Shown here: positions 7,197 to 14,798 of the stretch, piece by piece
How positions within the stretch are numbered: position 1 is the first letter of the stretch
Layout: every line of letters starts with the position of its first letter
NCBI GenBank assembly: GCA_016178785.1
Contig: JACOSO010000068.1
Span: 45,076 to 109,075, forward strand
Reading direction: 5' to 3'
DNA: 64,000 nt
Source of the DNA: Bacteroidota bacterium
GTDB lineage: Bacteria; Bacteroidota; Bacteroidia; Cytophagales; Cyclobacteriaceae
The notes under the pieces: generated by a model
Seen by the model: only the letters and a program-made list of their open reading frames with translations
Database searches by the model: none
What the model was told of the DNA's origin: nothing
Translations under genes and position numbers: made by a program

Positions 7197-9563
7197 ATGA
7201 TTCGCTCCTTTATTCAACTAAGCATCAGAAACCTGTTTCGTAAAAACAGGTTGTTCACCTTCATCAATATATTTGGGCTCGCCATTGGATTGGCCTGCCT
7301 TTTTTTGATCTCCCTGTTCATTTATGATGAGTATCATTTTGATTCGTACCATAAGAAGGCTGATCGTATTCACCGCATCGTTCTCGATTTCTCGGAAGAA
7401 GGAAACACCGTAAACTGGGCAAGAACGAGCGCTCCCATTGGCCAATACCTGAAAGGCACATATCCTGAAGTTGAGCAGGTGGTGCGTCTGCGCAAGAATC
7501 CCGGAACTGATTTGCTGAGTCGTGATGAAGTCAAGTTTTATGAAGAAAGAGTTTTCTTTGCTGACAGCACGCTATTTGATGTTTTTGACATTACCCTTTC
7601 CCATGGAGCTGCATCATCAGCGTTGAAAGATAAAAATTCAATTGTTATTACGGAGGCTCTTGCCAAAAAATACTTTAACAACGATGACCCGATTGGAAAG
7701 TCGCTTAGGCTCAACAACACTGTAGACCTGAAGATCACCGGCATCATAAATGAAATGCCGGCTAACTCACACTTTGTGGCTGATGCATTCGTCACGTTTA
7801 CTTCGCTTGATCAATTCATGAGCGAAAAGAGGCTTAATCATTGGGGGTGGATGGATCATTATACTTATGTGTTAATGACCCCTGGATCAAAGGCAGCACA
7901 ACTCCAGGCTAAATTTCCCGACTTTATTAAGAAGAATGCTCCAGAATGGGTATCGGAGAAAGAGAAACTTTACCTGCAGCCGCTGAAATCAATTCACCTG
8001 CATTCAGATTTAAAGGACGAAATAACTCCAAACAGTCGCGAGAGTTACTCCTATGTTCTGGGCACCATCGCTTTGTTCATTCTATTGATGGCTTGCGCCA
8101 ATTTCATCAACCTATCGACAGCTACACTAACAACGCGTTTCAAGGAAATTTCGGTGCAGAAGGTTCTTGGTGCTAGCAGGTTGCATCTGTCAGCCTATTT
8201 TTGGATTGAGTCTATTCTGATCTGCACTGTTGCATTGGCAGCTTCTGTCGTGCTCGCATTCATTGCTGAACCTTATTTCAATGCTTCAACCGGAAAGCAG
8301 ATCTCCGTTTTAACTAGTCCGTGGCTAATTGCACCGGCCATTGCGCTCACTGCAATCATCGGTTTTCTTTCGGGCATCATCCCAACCATCCAAACCACGC
8401 GGCTGAACATCCTAAACATTTCAAGACCTCAGAGAAATGTCATGAGCAAGTCAGCCATGCGGACTACGCTTATCACATTTCAATTTTGTATTTCGATTTT
8501 ACTGATTGCAGCAACCTGGGTGGTATCGAATCAATTCAGTTTCCTGAAGTCATCAAGGTTTGGGTTCACCAGTGAGAATGTGATCGTGATCCCTGTAAAG
8601 GACAGATCGCAAAACGAGAAGCACTCTACATTTGTAAACGAGATCAGCCAACTGCCAGGTGTTTTAAAAGCAAGCTACTCATCAAGTGTACCTGCCATCA
8701 ACAACGCCTATACTTACACGTACACTTTTACAAGTTCCGGTACCGGTGAACAAACAATGGCTGTCTTCCTTGTGGATGAAAACTTCTTTGATCTTTATAA
8801 GGTCAAATTAAAGGAGGGCCGCTTTCCGGATTTACAAAGAAAAGACACCCTTGCAGATGTGATACTAAATGAAGCAGCAGTTAAGCAACTTCACTTGTCC
8901 GAACCTATTGGCCAGTTGGTCACCGGTCAGGTGAAAGGCCGGGTAGTGGGTGTCGTTGAAGACTTCAACTTTGCAACACTCCACGCAGCTATCCAGCCAG
9001 TGATCATGTACGCATTTCATCAGAATTTTCGTTTTGTTTCCGTGAAGCTTGATGCCGGTAATGTTCAAACTCAATTAGCGGCACTCGACAAGAAATGGCA
9101 GGAACTGTATCCAGGCTATCCGTTGGAGTATTATTTCTTAGACGGTAAAATCAAGCAATTGTACGCGACCGAATCTCGCTTGACGAGCGCCTATACTTCT
9201 TTTTCCATTATCGCTATCATCATTGCTGGAATCGGATTGGTAGGGCTCACTACTTATTTATTGAATCGTAAACTAAAAGAGATAAGTGTACGAAAGGTGT
9301 TCGGAAGTTCGACAGCACAGCTCGTTGGGTTGGTTTATTCAGGATATGTCAAAGTCGTTTTAATAGCGACACTGATCGCTTGGGTTTTTGGTTATTACTG
9401 GATGACGCAATGGTTGAACAGCTTTGCATATAGAACTGAACTCAGAAACATCTATTTCATTGTGCCCGCATTGATAATGGTTTTGATTTTGTTGCTGACC
9501 ACGGGACTTCAAACCCTTAAAGCGTCAAGAACCAATCCGATCGACAACTTGCGCGAAGAATAA
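7197..9563 (+). CDS. MacB/FtsX-type ABC transporter permease, orphan (1 of 3)
   Basis: This 788-aa protein has the layout of Bacteroidota double permeases: helix, MacB periplasmic core domain (about residues 40-280), FtsX permease block, second periplasmic domain, and a second FtsX block near the C-terminus (LKEISVRKVFGSS, NPIDNLREE). Each FtsX block has the coupling motif (FKEISVQKVLGAS, LKEISVRKVFGSS). No ATPase gene is adjacent, so its partner must be elsewhere. The frame opens at a TTG inside the preceding gene; ATG at 7197 is the likely start. The gene separates the two sigma-factor loci. Substrate unknown. Confidence 0.85.
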   Translation: MIRSFIQLSIRNLFRKNRLFTFINIFGLAIGLACLFLISLFIYDEYHFDSYHKKADRIHRIVLDFSEEGNTVNWARTSAPIGQYLKGTYPEVEQVVRLRKNPGTDLLSRDEVKFYEERVFFADSTLFDVFDITLSHGAASSALKDKNSIVITEALAKKYFNNDDPIGKSLRLNNTVDLKITGIINEMPANSHFVADAFVTFTSLDQFMSEKRLNHWGWMDHYTYVLMTPGSKAAQLQAKFPDFIKKNAPEWVSEKEKLYLQPLKSIHLHSDLKDEITPNSRESYSYVLGTIALFILLMACANFINLSTATLTTRFKEISVQKVLGASRLHLSAYFWIESILICTVALAASVVLAFIAEPYFNASTGKQISVLTSPWLIAPAIALTAIIGFLSGIIPTIQTTRLNILNISRPQRNVMSKSAMRTTLITFQFCISILLIAATWVVSNQFSFLKSSRFGFTSENVIVIPVKDRSQNEKHSTFVNEISQLPGVLKASYSSSVPAINNAYTYTYTFTSSGTGEQTMAVFLVDENFFDLYKVKLKEGRFPDLQRKDTLADVILNEAAVKQLHLSEPIGQLVTGQVKGRVVGVVEDFNFATLHAAIQPVIMYAFHQNFRFVSVKLDAGNVQTQLAALDKKWQELYPGYPLEYYFLDGKIKQLYATESRLTSAYTSFSIIAIIIAGIGLVGLTTYLLNRKLKEISVRKVFGSSTAQLVGLVYSGYVKVVLIATLIAWVFGYYWMTQWLNSFAYRTELRNIYFIVPALIMVLILLLTTGLQTLKASRTNPIDNLREE

Positions 9564-9620
9564 TTTGGCGTTCGATGCAAAAGGACGCAGGTTCTCCCTG
9601 CATCCTTCCGCTTGTAGACA

Positions 9621-9812
9621 CTACTTGTTGCAGCAAGATGATCCATCTTCCGGTTGGGCACAACACGCTCCGTTGTTTTCTTCTTTTGTTTCACTTGGAG
9701 TGCAACACACCGATGCACCACTTTTAGGCGTACAACAGGAAGAAGCTTCTTCCTTTTTCTCTTGCGTTACTTTGGATTTTTGAATTACCGGAATTGATGT
9801 TTCTGTTTCCAT
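9621..9812 (-). CDS. Small peptide with four vicinal Cys-Cys pairs
   Basis: This 63-aa hydrophilic protein has a charged first half and a C-terminal half with four Cys-Cys pairs at residues 26-27, 36-37, 50-51 and 60-61, spaced by 8-12 Ser/Thr/Pro/Gly/Glu-rich residues. It has no other cysteines and no clear signal peptide. I do not recognise a family. Four dithiols in 36 residues suggest binding of a thiophilic metal or metalloid, or a precursor peptide for modification; both are inferences. It lies last in the second SigZ operon, with its own SigZ-type promoter motif at 9836-9864. The flavoprotein of the same operon ends in a similar ACC-containing tail. Confidence 0.75.
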   Translation of the reverse strand: METETSIPVIQKSKVTQEKKEEASSCCTPKSGASVCCTPSETKEENNGACCAQPEDGSSCCNK

Positions 9813-9835
9813 AATCTTTAAAGTTGTTACACTTA

Positions 9836-9864
9836 TAAAGACGATGGGCCAGATAAATGATGCA
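9836..9864 (-). promoter_or_regulatory. Candidate ECF (SigZ-type) promoter, P4
   Basis: Reading on the minus strand: TGCATC (9864-9859), a 15-nt spacer, then CGTCTTTA (9843-9836), 23 bp before the ATG of the Cys-Cys peptide. It has the same hexamer, spacing and octamer as P3 in front of the flavoprotein. The upstream hexamer lies just past the stop codon of the sigma gene, so the peptide could be made in excess of the rest of the operon. Confidence 0.5.
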
Positions 9865-9865
9865 C

Positions 9866-10435
9866 TTATTCAGCACAAGGTTCGCAAGGACCGGTGCAAT
9901 TGTTTTTTGATTCTACCGAGAGAATGTTGCCGTGTCTATCAGCTTCGATATTGCAACAATTATAGAAGAGTTGTTTTAACCTTTCCCTCCCGCGCTGCAC
10001 ACGCGAACGCATGGATGAATAGGCCATCCCGTATTTCTCTGCCAGATCCTTTTGCTTGATCCCTTTTAATTCCGAATCAATAATTACCTCCTTGTATTCA
10101 TCGGGTAAGTTATTGATCATGCCATTCAGGCAATGATCCAGTCCTTTGACTGAGTCTGTGGTTTCTTCCTCGGATAATTGCTCAGTCAGATTCTCATCAA
10201 TGGATGCATTTTTATTTTTGGCATTCACGCGATAATAATCGATGATTGAATTTCTTGTAATGGTGAATATCCAGTTTCTCAGCCTTTCTTCATCTGATAG
10301 CTTATGAACATTAGCGGAAATTTTAATGAATACATTTTGTAAAATGTCTTCAGCATCCTCCTTTGATCGAATTTTGCTCCTGATATAAGAAAGTAAAGAT
10401 TTTTGAAAGTCGGTATAAACGTTGGCTATTTCCAA
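9866..10435 (-). CDS. sigZ: ECF RNA polymerase sigma factor, SigZ type (second copy)
   Basis: This 189-aa protein has region 2 (YIRSKIRSKEDAEDILQNVF, LRNWIFTITRNSIIDYYR) at about residues 15-75 and region 4 (LPDEYKEVIIDSEL, LAEKYGMAYSSMRSRVQRGR) at about 115-165. The tail carries RHGNI and ends with CTGPCEPCAE, so like the first copy it finishes in a cysteine cluster. The start overlaps the end of the MFS gene by 10 bp, so it is translated from the operon mRNA. No anti-sigma gene is present. Candidate target promoters P3 and P4 flank its operon, so positive feedback is likely (inference). Confidence 0.9.
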   Translation of the reverse strand: MEIANVYTDFQKSLLSYIRSKIRSKEDAEDILQNVFIKISANVHKLSDEERLRNWIFTITRNSIIDYYRVNAKNKNASIDENLTEQLSEEETTDSVKGLDHCLNGMINNLPDEYKEVIIDSELKGIKQKDLAEKYGMAYSSMRSRVQRGRERLKQLFYNCCNIEADRHGNILSVESKNNCTGPCEPCAE

Positions 10436-11586
10436 GAGTATAAAAATTTAAGGGCCTTTCGTGCTGTGCCGATATGAACCAGAAGCAACAAGGAAAGACC
10501 AAAGGTAAGAATTAATAAAACGGAAGTGAGGTGGGCTGAGGTAATCAGCAGCCCACCAGTCAAAGTACCGATTGCAGCACCTATGTCACGCCATGTGGCA
10601 TTCTCTGCAACTGCTTGAAGCGCATGACCGTGACCATTGGAAACACTACCCGGTGTAATTGCAGAATGAATGCTGTAAAATGTAAACACTATGACAGTTC
10701 CTACCGCGACCCCTCCTGATAAAAGAGTAAATAGTCCAATCAGCACTAATCCAAGTGAAATTGAAAACACCTTGTCGAGACCGATCTTATCTGCCATCCA
10801 ACCACCTGCCGGTGAAAATAGAACAAGACAAACTCTGCGATATCCAAGATAAAGCGCAGCAAGTGTTGTGGCCGTAAGCAAGGTTATGTTTTCCTTATAC
10901 TGCAGAAAGAGAATTCCAAGTACCACAATGACAATTCCGTCAATAAGAAGCGCAGAGGAAAAAGTAATCGCGTTAAAGGTTGAAGGAAACTTCAAAAATG
11001 TTCTGGCTATAACTGCAGGAGTTCTGTCATCATTTTTAGGTAAGCGATATGCAAAGTATAATGCCGGAATCGAAAGAAAGGCCAACAAAATAAAAATGGT
11101 TGAGCTATCGAAGTACTTCAACATGACCGGAGCGAGTAACAATGCGGTCATCGGACCTGCCTCCTGGAATCCGCGACTTACTCCCAAGGCGAGACCTAGC
11201 TTTTGTTGTTGAAGCGCGTAACCAAGCGTACTGATCCGCAAAGCTGAAAATGATAGTCCCCAAATGATGCGCAAGGTGAGCCAAACAAATATCGCATTGG
11301 CAAATGCATATCCTGTTGTTGAGAGAATAGCGAGGGTCACTGCAATAATGGTTATCGTTCTCAAGCCATAGCTGGCTAACAAACACACCATCCACGTGTT
11401 GGAGAAAATTCGGACAAAGCGATTAATGGATAAGAGTACGCCAACCCAAACAAGTGGAACACCAACTTGAAAATTATTGACTGGTAAAAACGGATATAGG
11501 AAAGCATCACCGAAGCTTGCAAATGCCAACGCCAGTGACGCGAACACTGGCTCTCGCATAGAAAATTTTTCTTTTTCCGCTTTCAT
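10426..11586 (-). CDS. MFS transporter, second SigZ operon
   Basis: This 386-aa major facilitator protein has about 12 predicted helices. The first half carries VLLSINRFVRIFSN and the ALGVSRGFQEAGP region, the second half GGWMADKIGLDKVF, an MFS motif A-like loop. The frame is open further upstream, but the ATG at 11586 overlaps the stop of the flavoprotein gene as TGATG, which fits coupled translation and removes 19 unlikely residues. The family exports or imports small solutes, and here export of a compound handled by the flavoprotein is a reasonable guess. ArsJ- or ArsK-like efflux is one option, but I cannot assign the substrate. Confidence 0.85.
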   Translation of the reverse strand: MKAEKEKFSMREPVFASLALAFASFGDAFLYPFLPVNNFQVGVPLVWVGVLLSINRFVRIFSNTWMVCLLASYGLRTITIIAVTLAILSTTGYAFANAIFVWLTLRIIWGLSFSALRISTLGYALQQQKLGLALGVSRGFQEAGPMTALLLAPVMLKYFDSSTIFILLAFLSIPALYFAYRLPKNDDRTPAVIARTFLKFPSTFNAITFSSALLIDGIVIVVLGILFLQYKENITLLTATTLAALYLGYRRVCLVLFSPAGGWMADKIGLDKVFSISLGLVLIGLFTLLSGGVAVGTVIVFTFYSIHSAITPGSVSNGHGHALQAVAENATWRDIGAAIGTLTGGLLITSAHLTSVLLILTFGLSLLLLVHIGTARKALKFLYSWK

Positions 11587-12908
11587 CAGCAACAAGCGGT
11601 ATCCTTTACTTTTTTCTGTGATGACGATTCTGTCCCACAGCAAGCTGTTCCAGCGTCAGAACTGCACACTCCTGTTTCAGGTAAGTCCAATTCAACGTTG
11701 CGGGCGGCTTCGATATCCCCATCAATAGCTGCAGCGATAGAACGCACTTGTTCGTATCCTGTTGCCATCAGAAATGTAGGAGCACGACCATAGCTCTTTG
11801 AACCCACGATGTAAAAATCTTTGTCCGGGTGGCGCAATTCATTTTCTCCATGTGGCCGAACCGTTCCACAGCTGTGAATATTTGGATCGATCAATTCAGC
11901 TATCTCGGCAACACTTTCTAAGGATGCATCTATACTCAAACGTATTTCTCGAAGGAAGGAAAAATCAGGGCGTGATCCAGTGTTGCTGATGATCTCGTCT
12001 ACGCCAGACAGGGCAAATTTATTTTCATTCTGGAACCCAATAATTGTTAGCTGACTTTCTTCATTCCGAATTTGTTGAATCTGGAAAGGAGTATAAACAT
12101 TTATCCGATCCTCATTTACAAGTTGCTCAATTTTGATACCCAATGCACCGCGTGCTTCAAGTGCATCATTTTCCTGTCCGCCATATACCTCACTGATGTT
12201 TTTCTTCCGAAGCACCCAATGGATTTGAGTATCAGGATATCTTTCTTTCAATTTATCTAGTTCAAGAATTGCGTTGATGGAAGAGTGGCCACTACCAACC
12301 ACGAGAACATTTTTGTTTTTATATCGACTTGCATGTTGATGAAGTATGTCCGGGATGCCATAGAAAATCTTTGTACTATTTTCAACTTCGCCTACAGCAT
12401 ATACACCACCAGATCCAATAGAGTTTGGTGAATTCCATGTGCCTGAAGCATCGATTACAGCTTTCACTTCATATTGTTCTACTTCGCCATGATGGAGTAC
12501 TTGTACAACATAAGGCAATTCTTCTCTACCCCATGTTTTCATCTTATCCTGATTCTTCCTGCCGATAGAAAGCACTTTACTTCCTAGATGAATGTTTGGT
12601 TCAATGAATGGTAGTTCAGCCAATGGCTTGAAGTATTGATGATATAATTCTTTCCCTGTAGGAAGACCATCGTCATCCGGGCTTTGCCAATTTGTTTCTG
12701 TTAGAAGTTGCCTTGCAGCTTTGTCAATATTATATCGCCAGGGAGAAAACACGCGAATGTGTTTCCACGAAAGGATATTAGAAGCTACGGTGCTTCCGGC
12801 CTCGAAAAGAATAAAGGCTTGGCCCCTCACCTTTAGATGAGCTGCTGCTGCCAACCCTACCGGGCCTGCTCCGATTATTGCTATGGGAAGTGATTTTGTT
12901 GTCTCCAT
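11586..12908 (-). CDS. FAD/NAD(P)-dependent flavoprotein with Cys-Cys tail
   Basis: This 440-aa protein has a Rossmann FAD site near the N-terminus (IAIIGAGPVGLAAAAHL, about residues 9-25), a second dinucleotide site (VLVVGSGHSSINA), a GTWNSPN motif, and a C-terminal FAD region (FYIVGSKSYGRAPTFLMATG). It resembles flavin-containing monooxygenases and ArsO-like proteins of arsenic loci; the reaction is unknown. The last 35 residues are a non-domain tail with cysteines ending in two ACC motifs, like the small peptide of the operon. The frame opens upstream at 13034, but ATG at 12908 sits directly before the FAD motif and downstream of promoter motif P3. It is the first gene of the operon. Confidence 0.85.
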   Translation of the reverse strand: METTKSLPIAIIGAGPVGLAAAAHLKVRGQAFILFEAGSTVASNILSWKHIRVFSPWRYNIDKAARQLLTETNWQSPDDDGLPTGKELYHQYFKPLAELPFIEPNIHLGSKVLSIGRKNQDKMKTWGREELPYVVQVLHHGEVEQYEVKAVIDASGTWNSPNSIGSGGVYAVGEVENSTKIFYGIPDILHQHASRYKNKNVLVVGSGHSSINAILELDKLKERYPDTQIHWVLRKKNISEVYGGQENDALEARGALGIKIEQLVNEDRINVYTPFQIQQIRNEESQLTIIGFQNENKFALSGVDEIISNTGSRPDFSFLREIRLSIDASLESVAEIAELIDPNIHSCGTVRPHGENELRHPDKDFYIVGSKSYGRAPTFLMATGYEQVRSIAAAIDGDIEAARNVELDLPETGVCSSDAGTACCGTESSSQKKVKDTACC

Positions 12909-12931
12909 TGTCGAAATAGTTTGTTCGATTG

Positions 12932-12960
12932 TAAAGACGTTGAGGTTAGGAAAAGATGCA
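12932..12960 (-). promoter_or_regulatory. Candidate ECF (SigZ-type) promoter, P3
   Basis: Reading on the minus strand: TGCATC (12960-12955), a 15-nt spacer, then CGTCTTTA (12939-12932), 23 bp before the ATG of the flavoprotein. It is identical in both elements and in spacing to P4. It would drive the whole flavoprotein-MFS-sigma operon. Confidence 0.55.
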
Positions 12961-13105
12961 ATGAATTTTTGCACTCTTCGCAATAACCACCGTGTACTAG
13001 GCTGGTGAGAGAGTGCGTAATATTTCTTTTTCAACCAGCGAGGGCAAGCGGAATAAACCGAATTGAACTATTCCTTTGTCTGTGCGTTCGGTTTACTTTA
13101 CCACT

Positions 13106-13113
13106 TATCTTTG
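13106..13113 (+). promoter_or_regulatory. Possible Bacteroidota -7 promoter element
   Basis: TATCTTTG matches the TAnnTTTG consensus of the Bacteroidota housekeeping sigma factor, 8 bp before the ATG of the MFS gene at 13122. No convincing -33 TTTG lies at the right distance, so support is weak. If real, the mRNA would have a very short leader. Confidence 0.25.
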
Positions 13114-13121
13114 TCTTTCTA

Positions 13122-14363
13122 ATGAATAAGAAAAACCACTTCAATCTCATTTTCATATTAGGTCTACTCACCGCCATCGGACCGTTTTCAATCGACATGT
13201 ATCTCCCGGCTTTCCCGGCCATTGCAAAAGGACTGAACACCGATGTTGCACAAGTGATGCTTTCGTTATCCAGTTTTTTTATCGGGATCTCTGTGGGGCA
13301 GTTAGTGTATGGGCCCATGCTGGAAAGATTTGGTCGAAAGAAACCATTGTACGTAGGACTTGTTATTTACCTTCTTGCTTCCATCGGATGTGCGTTCACT
13401 GAATCGGTCAATTCATTGATTGCATTTCGTTTCCTTCAGGCGCTAGGGAGTTGTGCCGGCATGGTGACTTCGCGGGCAATGGTCCGCGATTTGTTTGAAG
13501 TAAAAGATAGCGCCAAAGTATTTTCTTCGCTGATGCTGGTGGTGGCAGTGTCTCCTATAATTGCGCCAACAGTCGGTGGCTATGTTACGGCCGCCTTGGG
13601 ATGGCGTTATGTTTTTGCTGCACTGATTATAGTAGATATCGCTATTCTTACGGGTGTCTATTTCTTGTTACCCGAAAGCAAGCAACCGGATCCCAATCAC
13701 TCGTTGAAACCGAAGTCGGTGGTGCAAAACTTTGCCGGTGTTATTGTTCATCCACAGTTTTACATTTATGCGCTGACGGGTGCCATTGCTGCATCCGGAT
13801 TGTATGCCTACATCAGTGGCTCACCTCAGGTGTTCATTGAATTATTCGGAGTAAATGAAAAACAATACGGATGGATCTTTGCCATCATTGCAGTGGGAAT
13901 CATCAGCACCAGCCAGGTCAACAGTTTTGTGCTGAGAAAATATTCGAGTGAAAAAATTATTTCTGTTGCACTGATTTTTCAAAGTATTATTGGATTAACC
14001 CTTGCAGGCATTGCATTTTTTAACTGGAGCGAATTATACACCACTATTACGCTGATATTTCTGTACGTGGGTTGCCAGGGTTTTATTTTTCCCAATGCCT
14101 CGGCACTTACGTTGGCAGCCTTTGGGCATAATGCCGGCAATGCTTCTGCTTTGATGGGTGCTATTCAGATGGGCATTGGTGCAACGGCCTCTGCCGTGGT
14201 GAGCATTTTGCAAGACCATACCGCCCTGCCCATGTCCGGAGTAATGGCCTTTTGCTCCATTGCTGCATTTCTCATTTTCATGATGGGCAGAAAAATCGTA
14301 GTTCAACAACCCACCTTGCAAGAGGTGGAAGAAGAAGATGTGGAAATGATTTCAGGATTATAA
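13122..14363 (+). CDS. Bcr/CflA-family drug efflux MFS transporter
   Basis: This 413-aa protein has 12 predicted helices. The N-terminal signature TAIGPFSIDMYLPAFPAIA is typical of Bcr/CflA drug:H+ antiporters, followed by motif A (GPMLERFGRKKPL) and FRFLQALGSCAGMV with RAMVRDLF. Family members export bicyclomycin, sulfonamides, chloramphenicol or cysteine-related compounds. The frame opens upstream at 13005, but residues before the ATG at 13122 do not belong to the family. It is divergent from the flavoprotein operon, with 213 bp between start codons. A link to that operon is possible but not shown. Confidence 0.9.
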   Translation: MNKKNHFNLIFILGLLTAIGPFSIDMYLPAFPAIAKGLNTDVAQVMLSLSSFFIGISVGQLVYGPMLERFGRKKPLYVGLVIYLLASIGCAFTESVNSLIAFRFLQALGSCAGMVTSRAMVRDLFEVKDSAKVFSSLMLVVAVSPIIAPTVGGYVTAALGWRYVFAALIIVDIAILTGVYFLLPESKQPDPNHSLKPKSVVQNFAGVIVHPQFYIYALTGAIAASGLYAYISGSPQVFIELFGVNEKQYGWIFAIIAVGIISTSQVNSFVLRKYSSEKIISVALIFQSIIGLTLAGIAFFNWSELYTTITLIFLYVGCQGFIFPNASALTLAAFGHNAGNASALMGAIQMGIGATASAVVSILQDHTALPMSGVMAFCSIAAFLIFMMGRKIVVQQPTLQEVEEEDVEMISGL

Positions 14364-14454
14364 AAGACGAAAAGGTTGCCGGGTGATTCAGTGTGCCGAC
14401 AGAGTCCCCGAGACAGGTGACTCTGCCTAGAAACGTACTCAGTAACACAACCAA

Positions 14455-14700
14455 TAGTGGAGATGAGATTTCGGAGGGGATGGTAATTCGAACAATCTAA
14501 AAATTTACTGTCATGCCGGACAGAATGTGCGAGGACAAGCAGCGAGATCCGGCACCCCGTGAGCGAGCTCTGAAGATGCAGACTACACTTGTACCTACAA
14601 TCTTCAATCATGGGGATACCGGAACTCCCACTTCCCACCGCACTTGCAGTATGACAACTAATTTTGGAAATGAGTCTTCTTTAACTCACGTTACGCGCGC
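14455..14700. repeat. Dispersed intergenic repeat A, copy 1
   Basis: The stretch from GTGGAGATGAGATTTCGGAG through CTGTCATGCCGGAC and on to AGTATGACAAC and GAAATGAGTCTT recurs in 28530-28790 with many shared blocks. In the other copy the inner part is bounded by inverted ends (CTGTCATGCCGGAC and GTCCGGTATGACAA); here the right end is eroded. No coding potential is seen. The rest of the 435-bp gap 14364-14798 contains AGAGTCCCCGAGACAGGTGA, related to repeat B, and nothing else I can support. Confidence 0.6.
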
Positions 14701-14798
14701 CAACATATGTTTCCCCCTTTCAGTCAAATCCAGCTAGTATTTGCTGTAACCCATCTCTCCAAGTTTGAGTCTAATGTCTAAACTCTAAACGTGCCGCT

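Noticed and set aside
13106..13113. Strong housekeeping promoter for the Bcr/CflA-like gene
   Set aside because: TATCTTTG fits the -7 box, but the -33 box is missing; kept only as a weak feature.
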